From contig NZ_NBVR01000018.1 in NCBI RefSeq assembly GCF_002607735.1, positions 372,001 to 436,000 on the forward strand: a stretch of DNA of 64,000 nt. The letters run 5' to 3'. The DNA comes from Proteus alimentorum (GTDB taxonomy: Bacteria > Pseudomonadota > Gammaproteobacteria > Enterobacterales > Enterobacteriaceae). The notes under the pieces are model-generated. The model had not been told where the DNA came from and ran no database searches. It was given only the letters and a program-made list of their open reading frames with translations. The translations under genes and the position numbers were made by a program. Positions 1 to 8,456 of this stretch are shown one piece after another; the stretch's first letter is position 1; every line of letters begins with the position of its first letter.

Positions 1-495
1 ATTGTATTATTCAAAAATAGAGACTTATAAATATTATATAAATAAAACTAATGATTATAATTGTTGGTTTTATTTTTTACACTGAAAGTAAAAATGAGAA
101 AAAATAAAGCGCATCATTGATGGAGATTGTGAATGGCGAGATAATATTCATCAGTAAACTTGAGAAACAAAGGCAATAATTTTATTGGTATCAATTAGGC
201 TAAATGATTACACTAAGAGATAAATTTATTAAACCATCAGAATATCAGTAAGAAATAAAAGAACCTTGAGCCTCGATGGCTAATTTACTTTCTCTTCATC
301 TCTTATTCTTTATTATTGCAATAGTTAAAAAATATTTATTTATTCGTTTGTGTCATAAGCCCTAAAACGGTTTATTTACGACCTTATTTTCTCTAGAATA
401 TCCTTATTCCATTTTGTTCTTTGAACTAAACTTATTTTCTGATTTCAGCTCAGTCAATGCTGAATAATGCAGTTGATAAAAGGTAATTCCCACTT
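1..495. other. AT-rich leader region without a recognisable gene
   Basis: No reading frame of convincing length or codon use is visible in the first 495 bases. The stretch is very AT-rich and must hold the promoter of the downstream ABC transporter operon, but no promoter could be picked with confidence. In E. coli the yadGH pair is divergent from the carbonic anhydrase gene can; no trace of can is seen here, although it could lie outside the window. Confidence 0.5.
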
Positions 496-1431
496 ATGAC
501 GTATGCATTGGAGTTAACGGAGTTAACGAAAACTTATCACAATGGCGTAAAAGCGCTAAAAGGAATTGATCTCACCGTTGAGGCTGGCGATTTTTATGCT
601 TTATTAGGCCCTAATGGCGCAGGCAAATCGACCACGATTGGTATTATTAGCTCTTTAGTTAATAAGAGCAGTGGTAAAGTCAAAGTATTTGGTTATGACA
701 CCGATACCGATATGGTCAATGCAAAACGTCAATTAGGATTAGTGCCACAAGAATTCAATTTCAACCCCTTTGAAACCGTATTGCAAATTGTTCTCAATCA
801 AGCGGGCTATTATGGTGTACCACGTAAATTGGCATTAGAGCGTGCCGAAATTTATTTAACCCAGTTAGATTTATGGGAGAAGCGTGACGATAGAGCACGT
901 TTTTTATCTGGGGGAATGAAGCGCCGTTTAATGATTGCGCGTGCATTAATGCACCAACCTAAATTACTTATTCTTGATGAACCCACCGCGGGTGTTGATA
1001 TTGAATTACGCCGCTCAATGTGGACGTTTTTAAAACAATTAAATGCGGAAGGTACTACCATTATTTTAACCACACACTATTTGGAAGAAGCTGAAATGCT
1101 GTGTCGGAATATTGGTATTATTCAGCGTGGTGAACTGGTTGAAAATACCAGTATGAAAGGGTTATTAAGTAAATTAGAGTCTGAAACCTTTATTTTAGAT
1201 TTAGCACCGAAAAGCCCACTGCCTGAATTACAAAATTATCAATATCGCTTGGTTGATACATCAACCTTAGAAGTTGATGTTAAAAGAGAGCAAGGACTAA
1301 ATAGTGTATTTGCTCAACTTAATGCACAAGGTATTCAAGTGTTAAGTATGAGAAATAAAGCCAACCGTCTTGAAGAATTATTTGTTCATTTAGTTAATGA
1401 TGAGCATACAGTAGAAGGAGAGAGGGAATGA
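496..1431 (+). CDS. yadG: ABC transporter ATP-binding protein, YadG family
   Basis: Cytoplasmic ATPase subunit of an ABC-2 type exporter; it should power the membrane subunit encoded directly downstream. All nucleotide-binding motifs are intact: Walker A GPNGAGKST at residues 38-46, Q-loop VPQ ending at 85, signature LSGGM at 137-141, Walker B LLILDEP at 157-163 and the switch His in TTH at 194. At 311 aa it has the normal length of YadG. Its last four bases overlap the start of the next gene (ATGA), so the two are translationally coupled. The Shine-Dalgarno (AAAGG) sits rather far from the ATG, about 12 nt. The substrate is unknown in E. coli and cannot be read from the sequence. Confidence 0.9.
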   Translation: MTYALELTELTKTYHNGVKALKGIDLTVEAGDFYALLGPNGAGKSTTIGIISSLVNKSSGKVKVFGYDTDTDMVNAKRQLGLVPQEFNFNPFETVLQIVLNQAGYYGVPRKLALERAEIYLTQLDLWEKRDDRARFLSGGMKRRLMIARALMHQPKLLILDEPTAGVDIELRRSMWTFLKQLNAEGTTIILTTHYLEEAEMLCRNIGIIQRGELVENTSMKGLLSKLESETFILDLAPKSPLPELQNYQYRLVDTSTLEVDVKREQGLNSVFAQLNAQGIQVLSMRNKANRLEELFVHLVNDEHTVEGERE

Positions 1432-2198
1432 TTCAGCTGTATTGGGTAGCCCTCAAAACAATTTGGATTAAAGAAGTCACCCGATTTGGTCGCATTTGGG
1501 TACAAACATTAATTCCACCTGTGATAACCATGTCTCTCTATTTCGTTATTTTCGGTAACTTGATTGGTAAACGAATTGGCGATATGGGCGGTGTCGATTA
1601 TATGCAGTTTATTGTTCCTGGCTTGATTATGATGGCAGTAATAACAAACTCTTATGCAAATGTTTCTTCTTCTTTTTTTGGCGCTAAATTTCAACGTAGT
1701 ATTGAAGAATTATTAGTTTCACCGGTTCCAACTCATGTTGTTATTGCTGGATTTGTCGGCGGTGGTGTGGCTCGTGGTATTTGCGTCGGTGTTTTAGTGA
1801 CTTTAGTTTCACTGTTTTTTGTACCATTAGAAATACATTCTTGGACAATGGTGGTGGTGACATTACTGATGACCTCAATTGTGTTTTCACTCGCGGGATT
1901 ATTAAATGCGATTTTTGCGAAAACCTTTGATGATATTAGTATTATTCCAACTTTTGTTTTAACACCATTAACCTATTTAGGCGGTGTGTTCTACTCACTG
2001 TCACTCTTGCCTGAATTTTGGCAAGGGGTATCTAAATTAAACCCAATTGTTTATATGATAAGCGGTTTCCGTTATGGCTTTCTGGGCATTACTGATGTCT
2101 CTTTAACCGTGACGATTAGTGTACTGTGTCTTTTTATTGCTGTGTTTTATGTGATTGCATGGTATTTAATTGAAAAAGGTCGCGGTTTAAGAAGCTAA
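1428..2198 (+). CDS. yadH: ABC-2 type transporter permease, YadH family
   Basis: Integral inner-membrane partner of the ATPase encoded just upstream. The 256-aa protein shows about six hydrophobic segments and the ABC-2 layout, with a soluble stretch (GAKFQRSIEELLVSPVP) after the second segment and a final segment ending in a short charged tail (EKGRGLRS). The start codon overlaps the stop of the upstream gene by 4 nt. A strong hairpin terminator follows about 34 bases downstream, so this is a two-gene operon. The exported substrate is unknown. Confidence 0.9.
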   Translation: MIQLYWVALKTIWIKEVTRFGRIWVQTLIPPVITMSLYFVIFGNLIGKRIGDMGGVDYMQFIVPGLIMMAVITNSYANVSSSFFGAKFQRSIEELLVSPVPTHVVIAGFVGGGVARGICVGVLVTLVSLFFVPLEIHSWTMVVVTLLMTSIVFSLAGLLNAIFAKTFDDISIIPTFVLTPLTYLGGVFYSLSLLPEFWQGVSKLNPIVYMISGFRYGFLGITDVSLTVTISVLCLFIAVFYVIAWYLIEKGRGLRS

Positions 2199-2231
2199 TC
2201 AAAAAAACAAAAGAAAAAGTGATAAAAGTTG

Positions 2232-2267
2232 AAATCGGTATCTTAATTAGAGATACCGATTTTTTTT
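2232..2267 (+). terminator. Rho-independent terminator of the yadGH operon
   Basis: A perfect 12-bp inverted repeat (AAATCGGTATCT / AGATACCGATTT) around a 7-nt loop runs into a tract of T residues, directly after the permease stop codon. Confidence 0.85.
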
Positions 2268-2338
2268 AGCTATTTTTTCAGCATAAATGTTAATTTTTAT
2301 TTAAAAAACGACTTCTCTATTAACAAAATGATTTTTCT

Positions 2339-2356
2339 TGTTTAGTATACTAAACA
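2339..2356. promoter_or_regulatory. NadR operator (perfect 18-bp palindrome)
   Basis: The sequence TGTTTAGTATACTAAACA is a perfect palindrome. It matches the enterobacterial NadR box (TGTTTA-N6-TAAACA) at every conserved position. It lies 27 bp upstream of the start codon of the MFS gene at 2384, where a bound repressor would block transcription. NadR represses NAD biosynthesis and nicotinate/nicotinamide riboside uptake genes when NAD is plentiful, so the site predicts that the next gene is a vitamin B3 transporter. Confidence 0.85.
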
Positions 2357-2383
2357 CTTTAATCGGGATGGAAAGGAAATGTA

Positions 2384-3616
2384 ATGACAACGGCAAGCCA
2401 AACAGGCAAAGCGCCTGAGGCAATCTCTCGTAATAAGCTTTTATGTATCGCAGGTATGGGGTGGACTTTTGATGCAATGGATGTGGGATTATTGGCTTTT
2501 TTACTCACAGCACTAAAAGAAGATTGGGGATTAACTGCATCACAATTGGGTTGGATTGGTAGTGTAAACTCAATTGGAATGGCGGTTGGCGCGTTCGTGT
2601 TTGGCATTATGGCTGATAGAAAAGGGCGCAAACCGGTTTTTATCTTTACTTTGTTGCTGTTTAGCTTAGGTTGTGGGTTAACTGCATTAGCAAGCTCTTT
2701 GATGGTGGTACTTGTTTTACGTTTTTTCATTGGAATGGGTTTAGGTGGGGAATTACCCGTTGCTTCCACACTTGTTAGTGAAAGTGTGGAAACCCATGAG
2801 AGAGGCCGTATTGTTGTTTTATTAGAGAGTTTTTGGGCTGTCGGTTGGCTAATTGCTGCGTTGATTGCTTATTTTATTATTCCTGATTATGGCTGGCGTA
2901 TGGCTATGCTATTAAGCGCATTACCTGCGGTCTATGCTCTTTATTTACGTTCAAAATTACCTGAACCGACCTCATCGTCTATTTCACAGAAAAAAACACG
3001 TTTATCAATTCGCCAGTCAATGGCATTAATTTGGTCACCACAATATCGTCGCTCTACACTCATGTTGTGGATCTTATGGTTTTGTGTGGTTTTCTCGTAT
3101 TACGGTATTTTCTTGTGGTTACCTAGTGTTGCTATGTTAAAAGGCTTTAGTTTAATTAAGAGCTTTCAATATGTGCTTATTATGACATTAGCGCAGCTAC
3201 CCGGTTATTTTACGGCAGCTTGGTTAATTGAGCGCTATGGGCGAAAGTTCGTTTTAGTGACTTATTTAGCAGGAACAGCGATTAGTGCTTATTATTTTAG
3301 TGTGGCTGATTCTACTGCGACATTGCTTATTTTTGGTATGTTGTTATCGTTCTTTAATTTGGGGGCTTGGGGGGCTTTATATGCTTATACGCCAGAACAA
3401 TATCCCGACGGAATTCGGACAACCGGTGCTGGAACAGCAACTGCAATAGGGCGTATTGGCGGAATATTAGGGCCTTTAATGGTGGGATATTTGGTTCAAT
3501 ATCAATTTGAAATAAGCTCAATATTTCTGATTTTCAGTTTTTCGATTGTGATTGGAATATTAGCGGTGATGTTATTGGGTCAAGAGACAAAAAATAAGCC
3601 GCTTAACTCAATTTAA
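2384..3616 (+). CDS. niaP: MFS transporter, probable niacin permease NiaP
   Basis: A 410-aa inner-membrane carrier with about 12 hydrophobic segments and the major facilitator loop motif between segments 2 and 3 (MADRKGRKPV, around residue 78). The N-terminal pattern with GWTFDAMDVGLLAF near residues 26-39 is typical of the aromatic acid/niacin branch of the superfamily. The family alone would leave the substrate open. The perfect NadR operator just upstream argues for nicotinate or nicotinamide as substrate. A good ribosome binding site (GGAAAGGAA) precedes the ATG. It appears monocistronic. Confidence is high for the family and moderate for the substrate. Confidence 0.8.
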   Translation: MTTASQTGKAPEAISRNKLLCIAGMGWTFDAMDVGLLAFLLTALKEDWGLTASQLGWIGSVNSIGMAVGAFVFGIMADRKGRKPVFIFTLLLFSLGCGLTALASSLMVVLVLRFFIGMGLGGELPVASTLVSESVETHERGRIVVLLESFWAVGWLIAALIAYFIIPDYGWRMAMLLSALPAVYALYLRSKLPEPTSSSISQKKTRLSIRQSMALIWSPQYRRSTLMLWILWFCVVFSYYGIFLWLPSVAMLKGFSLIKSFQYVLIMTLAQLPGYFTAAWLIERYGRKFVLVTYLAGTAISAYYFSVADSTATLLIFGMLLSFFNLGAWGALYAYTPEQYPDGIRTTGAGTATAIGRIGGILGPLMVGYLVQYQFEISSIFLIFSFSIVIGILAVMLLGQETKNKPLNSI

Positions 3617-3703
3617 TCATGCTTTGTGTGACTAAAAATATAGAATTTCTCTTTCTTGTAATATGATAGTCGTTAAGATTTTTATGAGAAAGAGGAGATC
3701 ACG

Positions 3704-3886
3704 ATGTCTCATTATGATGAAATGGTTAAACAGGTTGATGATGCTATTGCCACAACCAGTATTCAAACCATGAATGAACTTTTAGTGGAATTAGGTAAAG
3801 ATAAAACGATTGAATTTCCACTACGTTATGAGCAACAAGAGCGTTTACGTACGGCTATTTTCCATCACGGTGAAAAACAACGTTAA
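3704..3886 (+). CDS. ydcY: Small protein of the YdcY (DUF2526) family
   Basis: A 60-aa soluble, charged protein resembling E. coli YdcY, with the shared start MSHxDE, the MNELL segment and the RYxQQxRLRTAI..HHG block near the C-terminus. It is shorter than the E. coli protein because the C-terminal tail is missing. It has a strong ribosome binding site (AAGAGGAG) and its own terminator, so it is a stand-alone gene. No function is known for the family. Confidence 0.75.
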   Translation: MSHYDEMVKQVDDAIATTSIQTMNELLVELGKDKTIEFPLRYEQQERLRTAIFHHGEKQR

Positions 3887-3913
3887 TCGGATTGTTGCTA
3901 AGAAATAAGCATT

Positions 3914-3961
3914 AAAAAAGCGTTTGCAGCGTATTGATAAACAGGTGCAAACGCTTTTTTT
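3914..3961 (+). terminator. Rho-independent terminator downstream of ydcY
   Basis: An inverted repeat of about 15 bp, with arms AAAAAAGCGTTTGCA and TGCAAACGCTTTTTT, ends in a T-run. The A-run on the left makes it usable for the leftward protease gene as well. Confidence 0.8.
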
Positions 3962-3999
3962 GTTACTACATTCTTTTTACTGCATTGTATCAACACGAA

Positions 4000-4965
4000 T
4001 TAAAACGTCTTTCGACCTTCTAGCACTGCGATCCTATTTTCAATGGAGGGATGTGTTGAGAAAAACGAGTCTCCTTTATTAAAAATAAAGGCCGCTTTAC
4101 GATAAGCTCGTCCCGTTGAACCATCTTCAAAATTTTCAGTGTCATGTTGTGCTGAAATTTTCTTTAATGCATTAATCATTGCTTGATTATCTTGGGTTAA
4201 ATCAACGGCAGCAGCATCTGCCATATATTCACGGGTGCGGGATAAATAGAAATAGAGTACCTGTGTAATGATCGGTAAAACCAAGTTGAGAATAATTAAA
4301 ATAAGTCGCGCTTTGCTTGCTGCATCATTGCTTTTACCACCACGGTTACCAGAGGCAATATATAAGCGACTACCAAAGATATTTGTTACCGTCAGAATAA
4401 CGTTAGCTAATATGCCAACATATAACGTCAGTCGTGAGTCACCATGAATAATATGCCCTGTTTCATGAGCTAATACAGCTTGCACTTCTTGGCGATTAAG
4501 GCGATTTAATAAGCCTGTTGTTACACCAATAAAGGCATTTTTTTCAGACCAACCAGCTGCAAAGGCATTCGCTTCGGGTGTATCAAGAAGATAGAGTTTA
4601 GGAATATAGCCAAGTGTTGCACTTAAGCTAAGCTCTTCAACAATATTAAGGAGTTGGCGTTCTTGTGCATTTAATGTGCCATCAGGGCTAATTAATCGTG
4701 CATTCATTCCTGTTAGCATGATTTTATGCCCTTTAAAATGAATAAAGATAAGCAATAAAATAGAGATAGCGAGAATAATGAATGTCGCAATGGGAAGGGA
4801 TTGAAACGTCAGAAATGCCAACATATTATCAGTCAGATCTAAATAAGGATTTGCTCCAATAGCTGTATCCACCAGCAAACCGATCATAAGCATTAAGAGT
4901 AAATAGGTTGCTATAACAAAACGAGTTCGAATAGCATTTTTTCGTAGAACATTTCTGAAATCCAT
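4000..4965 (-). CDS. M48 family zinc metalloprotease, HtpX-like
   Basis: Membrane-bound peptidase with the zinc motif HETGH at residues 167-171 and a probable third ligand Glu in SRTREYMAD near 246. Two hydrophobic segments lie in the first 80 residues and two more flank the region between the zinc motifs, as in HtpX, with the catalytic site facing the cytoplasm. The frame could open at a TTG 12 nt earlier (4977), but the ATG at 4965 (MDFRN) has a well-placed GGAG and was chosen. It follows a lemA gene on the same strand 76 nt away. LemA plus an M48 protease is a recurrent bacterial pair, perhaps for membrane protein quality control. It is a paralogue-type enzyme rather than the classical htpX gene. 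Confidence 0.8.
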   Translation of the reverse strand: MDFRNVLRKNAIRTRFVIATYLLLMLMIGLLVDTAIGANPYLDLTDNMLAFLTFQSLPIATFIILAISILLLIFIHFKGHKIMLTGMNARLISPDGTLNAQERQLLNIVEELSLSATLGYIPKLYLLDTPEANAFAAGWSEKNAFIGVTTGLLNRLNRQEVQAVLAHETGHIIHGDSRLTLYVGILANVILTVTNIFGSRLYIASGNRGGKSNDAASKARLILIILNLVLPIITQVLYFYLSRTREYMADAAAVDLTQDNQAMINALKKISAQHDTENFEDGSTGRAYRKAAFIFNKGDSFFSTHPSIENRIAVLEGRKTF

Positions 4966-5041
4966 TAGTGACTCCAAACAGCACCGTTAAGTGCTGTTTT
5001 TATCAATCTAGAAGTAATAAATATCTTTTATCACTATAAAA

Positions 5042-5602
5042 TTAATCGAAATTAATGCGACGCGCTTCTTCCGCTTTAATAGTTCCTTCATCAAGGCGCC
5101 AGTACTCTTTATCAATAACGAGGCTTGGGAAAATCTTGACGATAAATACCGCAGGAATAGAGGCGATGAAAGCACGGTATTGCTCTAAAGTACGGTTGTA
5201 ACCGCGCTTTGCAAAAGAGAGTTTATTTTCTGTTGAAACAATCTCTTCTTGTAAATTTGCCATAATGGTGTCGGATTTTAATTCAGGGTAATTTTCAACC
5301 GCAACATTAATGGCGCCACTTGAGACAATTTTTGATAACTCATCTTCAGCCGCTTTGGCTTCTTTGGTATTTGCGCTTTGAGTTTGTGTTCTTAATTCAG
5401 TGATTTTAGTAAATACATCAGATTCATGGCTAAGGTATTTTTTAACAGTGGCTAATAAACTATCAAACACTTTGCCTCGACGATCTAGTTGTACTGAAAT
5501 TTCAGTTTCACTTGAAATAACCGCTTCACGCATAGAGATAATACGGTTGTAATAATAAAAAATAAGACCCAATAACGCGATGGTAATAATTAATCCAGTC
5601 AT
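5042..5602 (-). CDS. lemA: LemA family protein
   Basis: A 186-aa protein with one N-terminal hydrophobic segment (residues 2-17), followed by a charged helical domain predicted outside the cytoplasm. The family signature (yNriismrea, then the R-G-K-VFDSLLATVKKYLSHE region near 42-60 and VENYPELKSD near 100) is intact. The length is normal for LemA. The gene lies immediately upstream of the M48 protease, probably in one transcript. LemA proteins have no assigned biochemical activity; the pairing suggests an adaptor or partner of the protease. Confidence 0.85.
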   Translation of the reverse strand: MTGLIITIALLGLIFYYYNRIISMREAVISSETEISVQLDRRGKVFDSLLATVKKYLSHESDVFTKITELRTQTQSANTKEAKAAEDELSKIVSSGAINVAVENYPELKSDTIMANLQEEIVSTENKLSFAKRGYNRTLEQYRAFIASIPAVFIVKIFPSLVIDKEYWRLDEGTIKAEEARRINFD

Positions 5603-5752
5603 GCGAAGCGCTCTCTTTTCTAATCGTAAACAGGGAATTGTGCTAAATCATTAATGTTAATTTTGCCTACTATTGATAAAGATAGCCAGATGATTATTCC
5701 ATCAAAGATGAAAAGAGTACCGATAAAGTACAATCAATAATATTGGGTCAGA

Positions 5753-5779
5753 TAAAAAATACCCCGAATAAATTCGGGG
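5753..5779 (-). terminator. Hairpin terminator, leftward
   Basis: A perfect 8-bp repeat (CCCCGAAT / ATTCGGGG, 5762-5779) with a 2-nt spacer is followed on the minus strand by TATTTTTTATC. It lies just outside the decayed regulator gene and would stop transcription coming from the right. Confidence 0.65.
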
Positions 5780-5837
5780 CAAAATTAAAGGTAATGTTAA
5801 GGTAAATAAAAATATCAAGTGAAACATCGGGGGGGCG

Positions 5838-6213
5838 ATAACTAGGTTAAATAAGCAAGCATCAGGTTTTGCTTCTCCTGTTCGCTTTCAACATGTTGAT
5901 ATTGATTTTTTACCTGATACGCCTGTTCCTCATAAAATCAGTGCAGCGGGTGCTGTTTTTGCCACCTTTAGTAATTTAATGATTGAAGCAGGTTTATCAC
6001 AAAAGCAGCAAAATACGATTCGCCAACAAGGTTTTGCTATTCGTCATGAACCTGCAGAAGGTATCCCCCGGCGCATAATCTATTTCATGTCCTGTAATTA
6101 ATAAAAAAGGGGAAATGGTGGTGGCAGTATTGACGATGGGATTTATTGAACCTGAAAGGCAAGTGGAGCTAGGCAATGCATTAAAAGCCAAAATGGCGCA
6201 TTTTTCCCGTTAA
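5838..6213 (+). pseudogene. IclR-type regulator, C-terminal remnant
   Basis: Read in two frames, this stretch gives the effector-binding half of an IclR-family regulator: HKISAAGAVFATF (normally the conserved HASAxGKAxLA segment), then IRQQGFAIRHEPAEGIPGA, then SISCPVINKKGEMVVAVLTM. The N-terminal helix-turn-helix half is absent. A frameshift is needed at the C-run 6065-6069 (one C too many), and an in-frame TAA (6076-6078) follows in the restored frame. It is therefore dead by at least three lesions. No target operon is identifiable next to it. Confidence 0.65.
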
Positions 6214-6230
6214 TTTGCTAAAGGACTTAT

Positions 6231-6265
6231 TTAGGCACTTTTGCGATAAAAGCAAAGTGCCTAAA
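6231..6265. terminator. Hairpin between the IclR remnant and the Dyp peroxidase gene
   Basis: A near-perfect inverted repeat (TTAGGCACTTTTGC / GCAAAGTGCCTAA, one bulged base) lies 12 bases beyond the 3' end of the peroxidase gene. It could end the leftward iron operon. Confidence 0.5.
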
Positions 6266-6277
6266 ATCGTGTGTTGA

Positions 6278-7543
6278 TTAATCGAATAGCCCTTTTGCCA
6301 AAATGTCACCTTCTTCAGATATACCGGGTAACACGAAGTAATATCCGCCACCAAAAGGTTTGATATAACGCTCTAAAGGTTCTCCATCTAAACGTTTTTG
6401 GGTATCAATAAAACCTTTTTTCAGGTTATTTTGAAACGAGATAAAGATCAGCCCCATATCGAGTTGACCCGAAGGCGTTAATCCTAATGAGTAGCTATAA
6501 CTGCGTCGGCGTAATTTGGCACTGTAACGCTCTGGATTTCTTGGTTCAGCCCGCCGCATATGAGAATCAAATAGCACTCTGTCACCGTGAGGATCTTTTT
6601 CAAATTGCGGATCATCCATCTCCTGCTTCATACCTATTGGCGCACCGGTTGAGCGATGGCGACCAAAGTTATTTTCTTGATCTTCAAGCGGTGTTCTATC
6701 CCAGAATTCCAAAGCAAAACGAATAAGGCGAACAGCTTGATAACTTCCGCCTAAACACCACTGTGGCTCTTTTTGTTTCTTAGTGATCCAAACAAGATCA
6801 TCCATCAAACGATTATCTGAAGAAGGTGCGTTGCCAGAGCCATCTTTAAGGCCAAAAAGATTAATAGGCGTTTGCCGATTATCGATATCACGAGCAGGAA
6901 GAAAACCATCGATTTTCCATACCGCATAAACCTTCCCTGACAGGTGTTTTAAAATATCTCTTAACGCATAAATCACACTTTCTGGGCTATTCGCACAAAG
7001 TTGCAGTAATACATCGCCACCACACCATTTAGGATCGAGCCGGTCATTAGGAAAAGGTTTCATTGGTTCTAAGCGCTTAGGTTTTTTAGCTTGAAAACCC
7101 AAACGGCTATCAAAAAAGCTATCACCTAAAGCGACGGTGATGGTTAATTCATCGGGGTGTAATTGCGTCCCTAAAATACCGGATTCAGCAGGAGGAAGAT
7201 GTGGATTAGCCCTTTGTTGAAGTTCTCTGGGTTGAGTTAAAAAGGCAATTCGTTGTGTCAGTGTTGTGAATATTCTTTTTATCTCATCGGCGTTTGTTAC
7301 TGTCAGATTAAGTGCAATCAATGAGGCATGTTTTTGTTCTGGTGTAATAACACCCGCTTGATGTTGGCCTAAATAGGGAATAGCACGTTGATAGCGTGGA
7401 GTAGATAAAGCCTCTTGTTTTTCTATTGCTTTCGCGCCCATGCTGGCGAGTAATAGACTCCCACCTAACCATTTTAACGTTGTACGTTTATTGAGGTTAA
7501 CTGGATTTTTTGATAGCGATTTAAAGAGCGTTTTATTTTTCAT
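6278..7543 (-). CDS. efeB: Dyp-type heme peroxidase EfeB, Tat-exported
   Basis: Periplasmic heme peroxidase, last gene of the ferrous iron operon; EfeB is thought to oxidise Fe2+ or to act on heme. The Dyp motif GLKDG is at 231-235, the probable proximal heme His at 328 (FDSHMRR), and Arg-rich RRRSYSYS near 345-352. The signal peptide is of Tat type but reads N-K-R-T-T-L-K (residues 18-24), that is KR instead of the twin arginine. An earlier ATG exists at 7576; the one at 7543, overlapping the upstream stop by 11 nt, fits the operon pattern and gives 421 aa, the usual length. Confidence 0.88.
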   Translation of the reverse strand: MKNKTLFKSLSKNPVNLNKRTTLKWLGGSLLLASMGAKAIEKQEALSTPRYQRAIPYLGQHQAGVITPEQKHASLIALNLTVTNADEIKRIFTTLTQRIAFLTQPRELQQRANPHLPPAESGILGTQLHPDELTITVALGDSFFDSRLGFQAKKPKRLEPMKPFPNDRLDPKWCGGDVLLQLCANSPESVIYALRDILKHLSGKVYAVWKIDGFLPARDIDNRQTPINLFGLKDGSGNAPSSDNRLMDDLVWITKKQKEPQWCLGGSYQAVRLIRFALEFWDRTPLEDQENNFGRHRSTGAPIGMKQEMDDPQFEKDPHGDRVLFDSHMRRAEPRNPERYSAKLRRRSYSYSLGLTPSGQLDMGLIFISFQNNLKKGFIDTQKRLDGEPLERYIKPFGGGYYFVLPGISEEGDILAKGLFD

Positions 7544-8456
7544 CACTTGCTTCTTTATAGTGATAGTAAACATCAATATTGAGCGTGCTACGTAAGTTTG
7601 CCACTTGCTCTGCCAATTGTGTTACTTGAGAAAAAAGCCAACTTTTTTCTGTTTCAGGAAGCGCTGTTAAAGGCTGGAATAGACCTTCATCGCGCTGATA
7701 TTTTAAAAGCAAAGCACCTATATCGTCATAGTGTTTGATAAGCAATTGATATTCTGTCGTTGGAATATGATGAGATAAGATCTCTACGATTAGGCGCGAT
7801 CCAGATAAGTTGGCATAGCTATCACCCAGATCGCTGTTTGAATATTGATTTTCAAGACCCGCGAGTTTGTCAGTTAAAATAAACTCTAAGCTATCACCCG
7901 CAGACTGAACCAATTTAGGGATAGGAATATCTTCAATCGCGATACGTTTTTTTAAGTCACTAATACCTCTTAAAAGGGCTTTTGCCGACTCCGTGGCTTT
8001 TTGAGGATCTTCTAATTTAAACAGTTGATATTCAACTAAATGAAATCCTGAAAAACGAGGTGAATTTTCTCTTTCAAGAAAGAAATTGGCTCGATTATTC
8101 AATAAACGTTCGCTTGTACCAAAAAGGGCAATAATAGGGCGGATCACTTCATAATGATAATGCGCTTGTTGATAAGCATTTTGTGCGTTAATAAGCTGAT
8201 TTTTTTCACTGTTTTCGATTAATTTATCGAGCGATTTTTCAACTAGCGTTAATTGTTCAACCGCCTTTTCTCGATAATGTAAAATATCGGTTTCGAACTT
8301 TTTAGGAGTAGGGATATCCCCTTTGGCAATAACAATATTTTCGCTATCTTGAATAATACCCTGAATCATTTTTTCGGCATAAACAGGAAAAGAAAATAAC
8401 AAGATAAATAGACAAGCGGTGATATTTTTACTTTTCGACTTGGCATTATTTAGCAT
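7533..8456 (-). CDS. efeO: EfeO-type periplasmic iron-binding protein (M75 domain only)
   Basis: Exported protein with a Sec-type signal peptide ending near residue 27 (PVYA). It is followed by a helical imelysin/M75 domain carrying the metal motif HLVE at 139-142. E. coli EfeO has a cupredoxin domain fused in front of M75; here that domain is missing and is supplied by a separate gene two positions upstream. The chosen ATG overlaps the permease stop by 11 nt and has GAGGTG in front; a longer frame to 8504 is less likely. It probably delivers iron to the FTR1 permease. Confidence 0.82.
   Translation of the reverse strand: MLNNAKSKSKNITACLFILLFSFPVYAEKMIQGIIQDSENIVIAKGDIPTPKKFETDILHYREKAVEQLTLVEKSLDKLIENSEKNQLINAQNAYQQAHYHYEVIRPIIALFGTSERLLNNRANFFLERENSPRFSGFHLVEYQLFKLEDPQKATESAKALLRGISDLKKRIAIEDIPIPKLVQSAGDSLEFILTDKLAGLENQYSNSDLGDSYANLSGSRLIVEILSHHIPTTEYQLLIKHYDDIGALLLKYQRDEGLFQPLTALPETEKSWLFSQVTQLAEQVANLRSTLNIDVYYHYKEASDEK

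Noticed and set aside
2359-2769. 136-codon frame opposite the start of the MFS gene
   Set aside because: It overlaps the conserved N-terminal half of the transporter and would read through its NadR-controlled promoter region; no ribosome binding site was seen.
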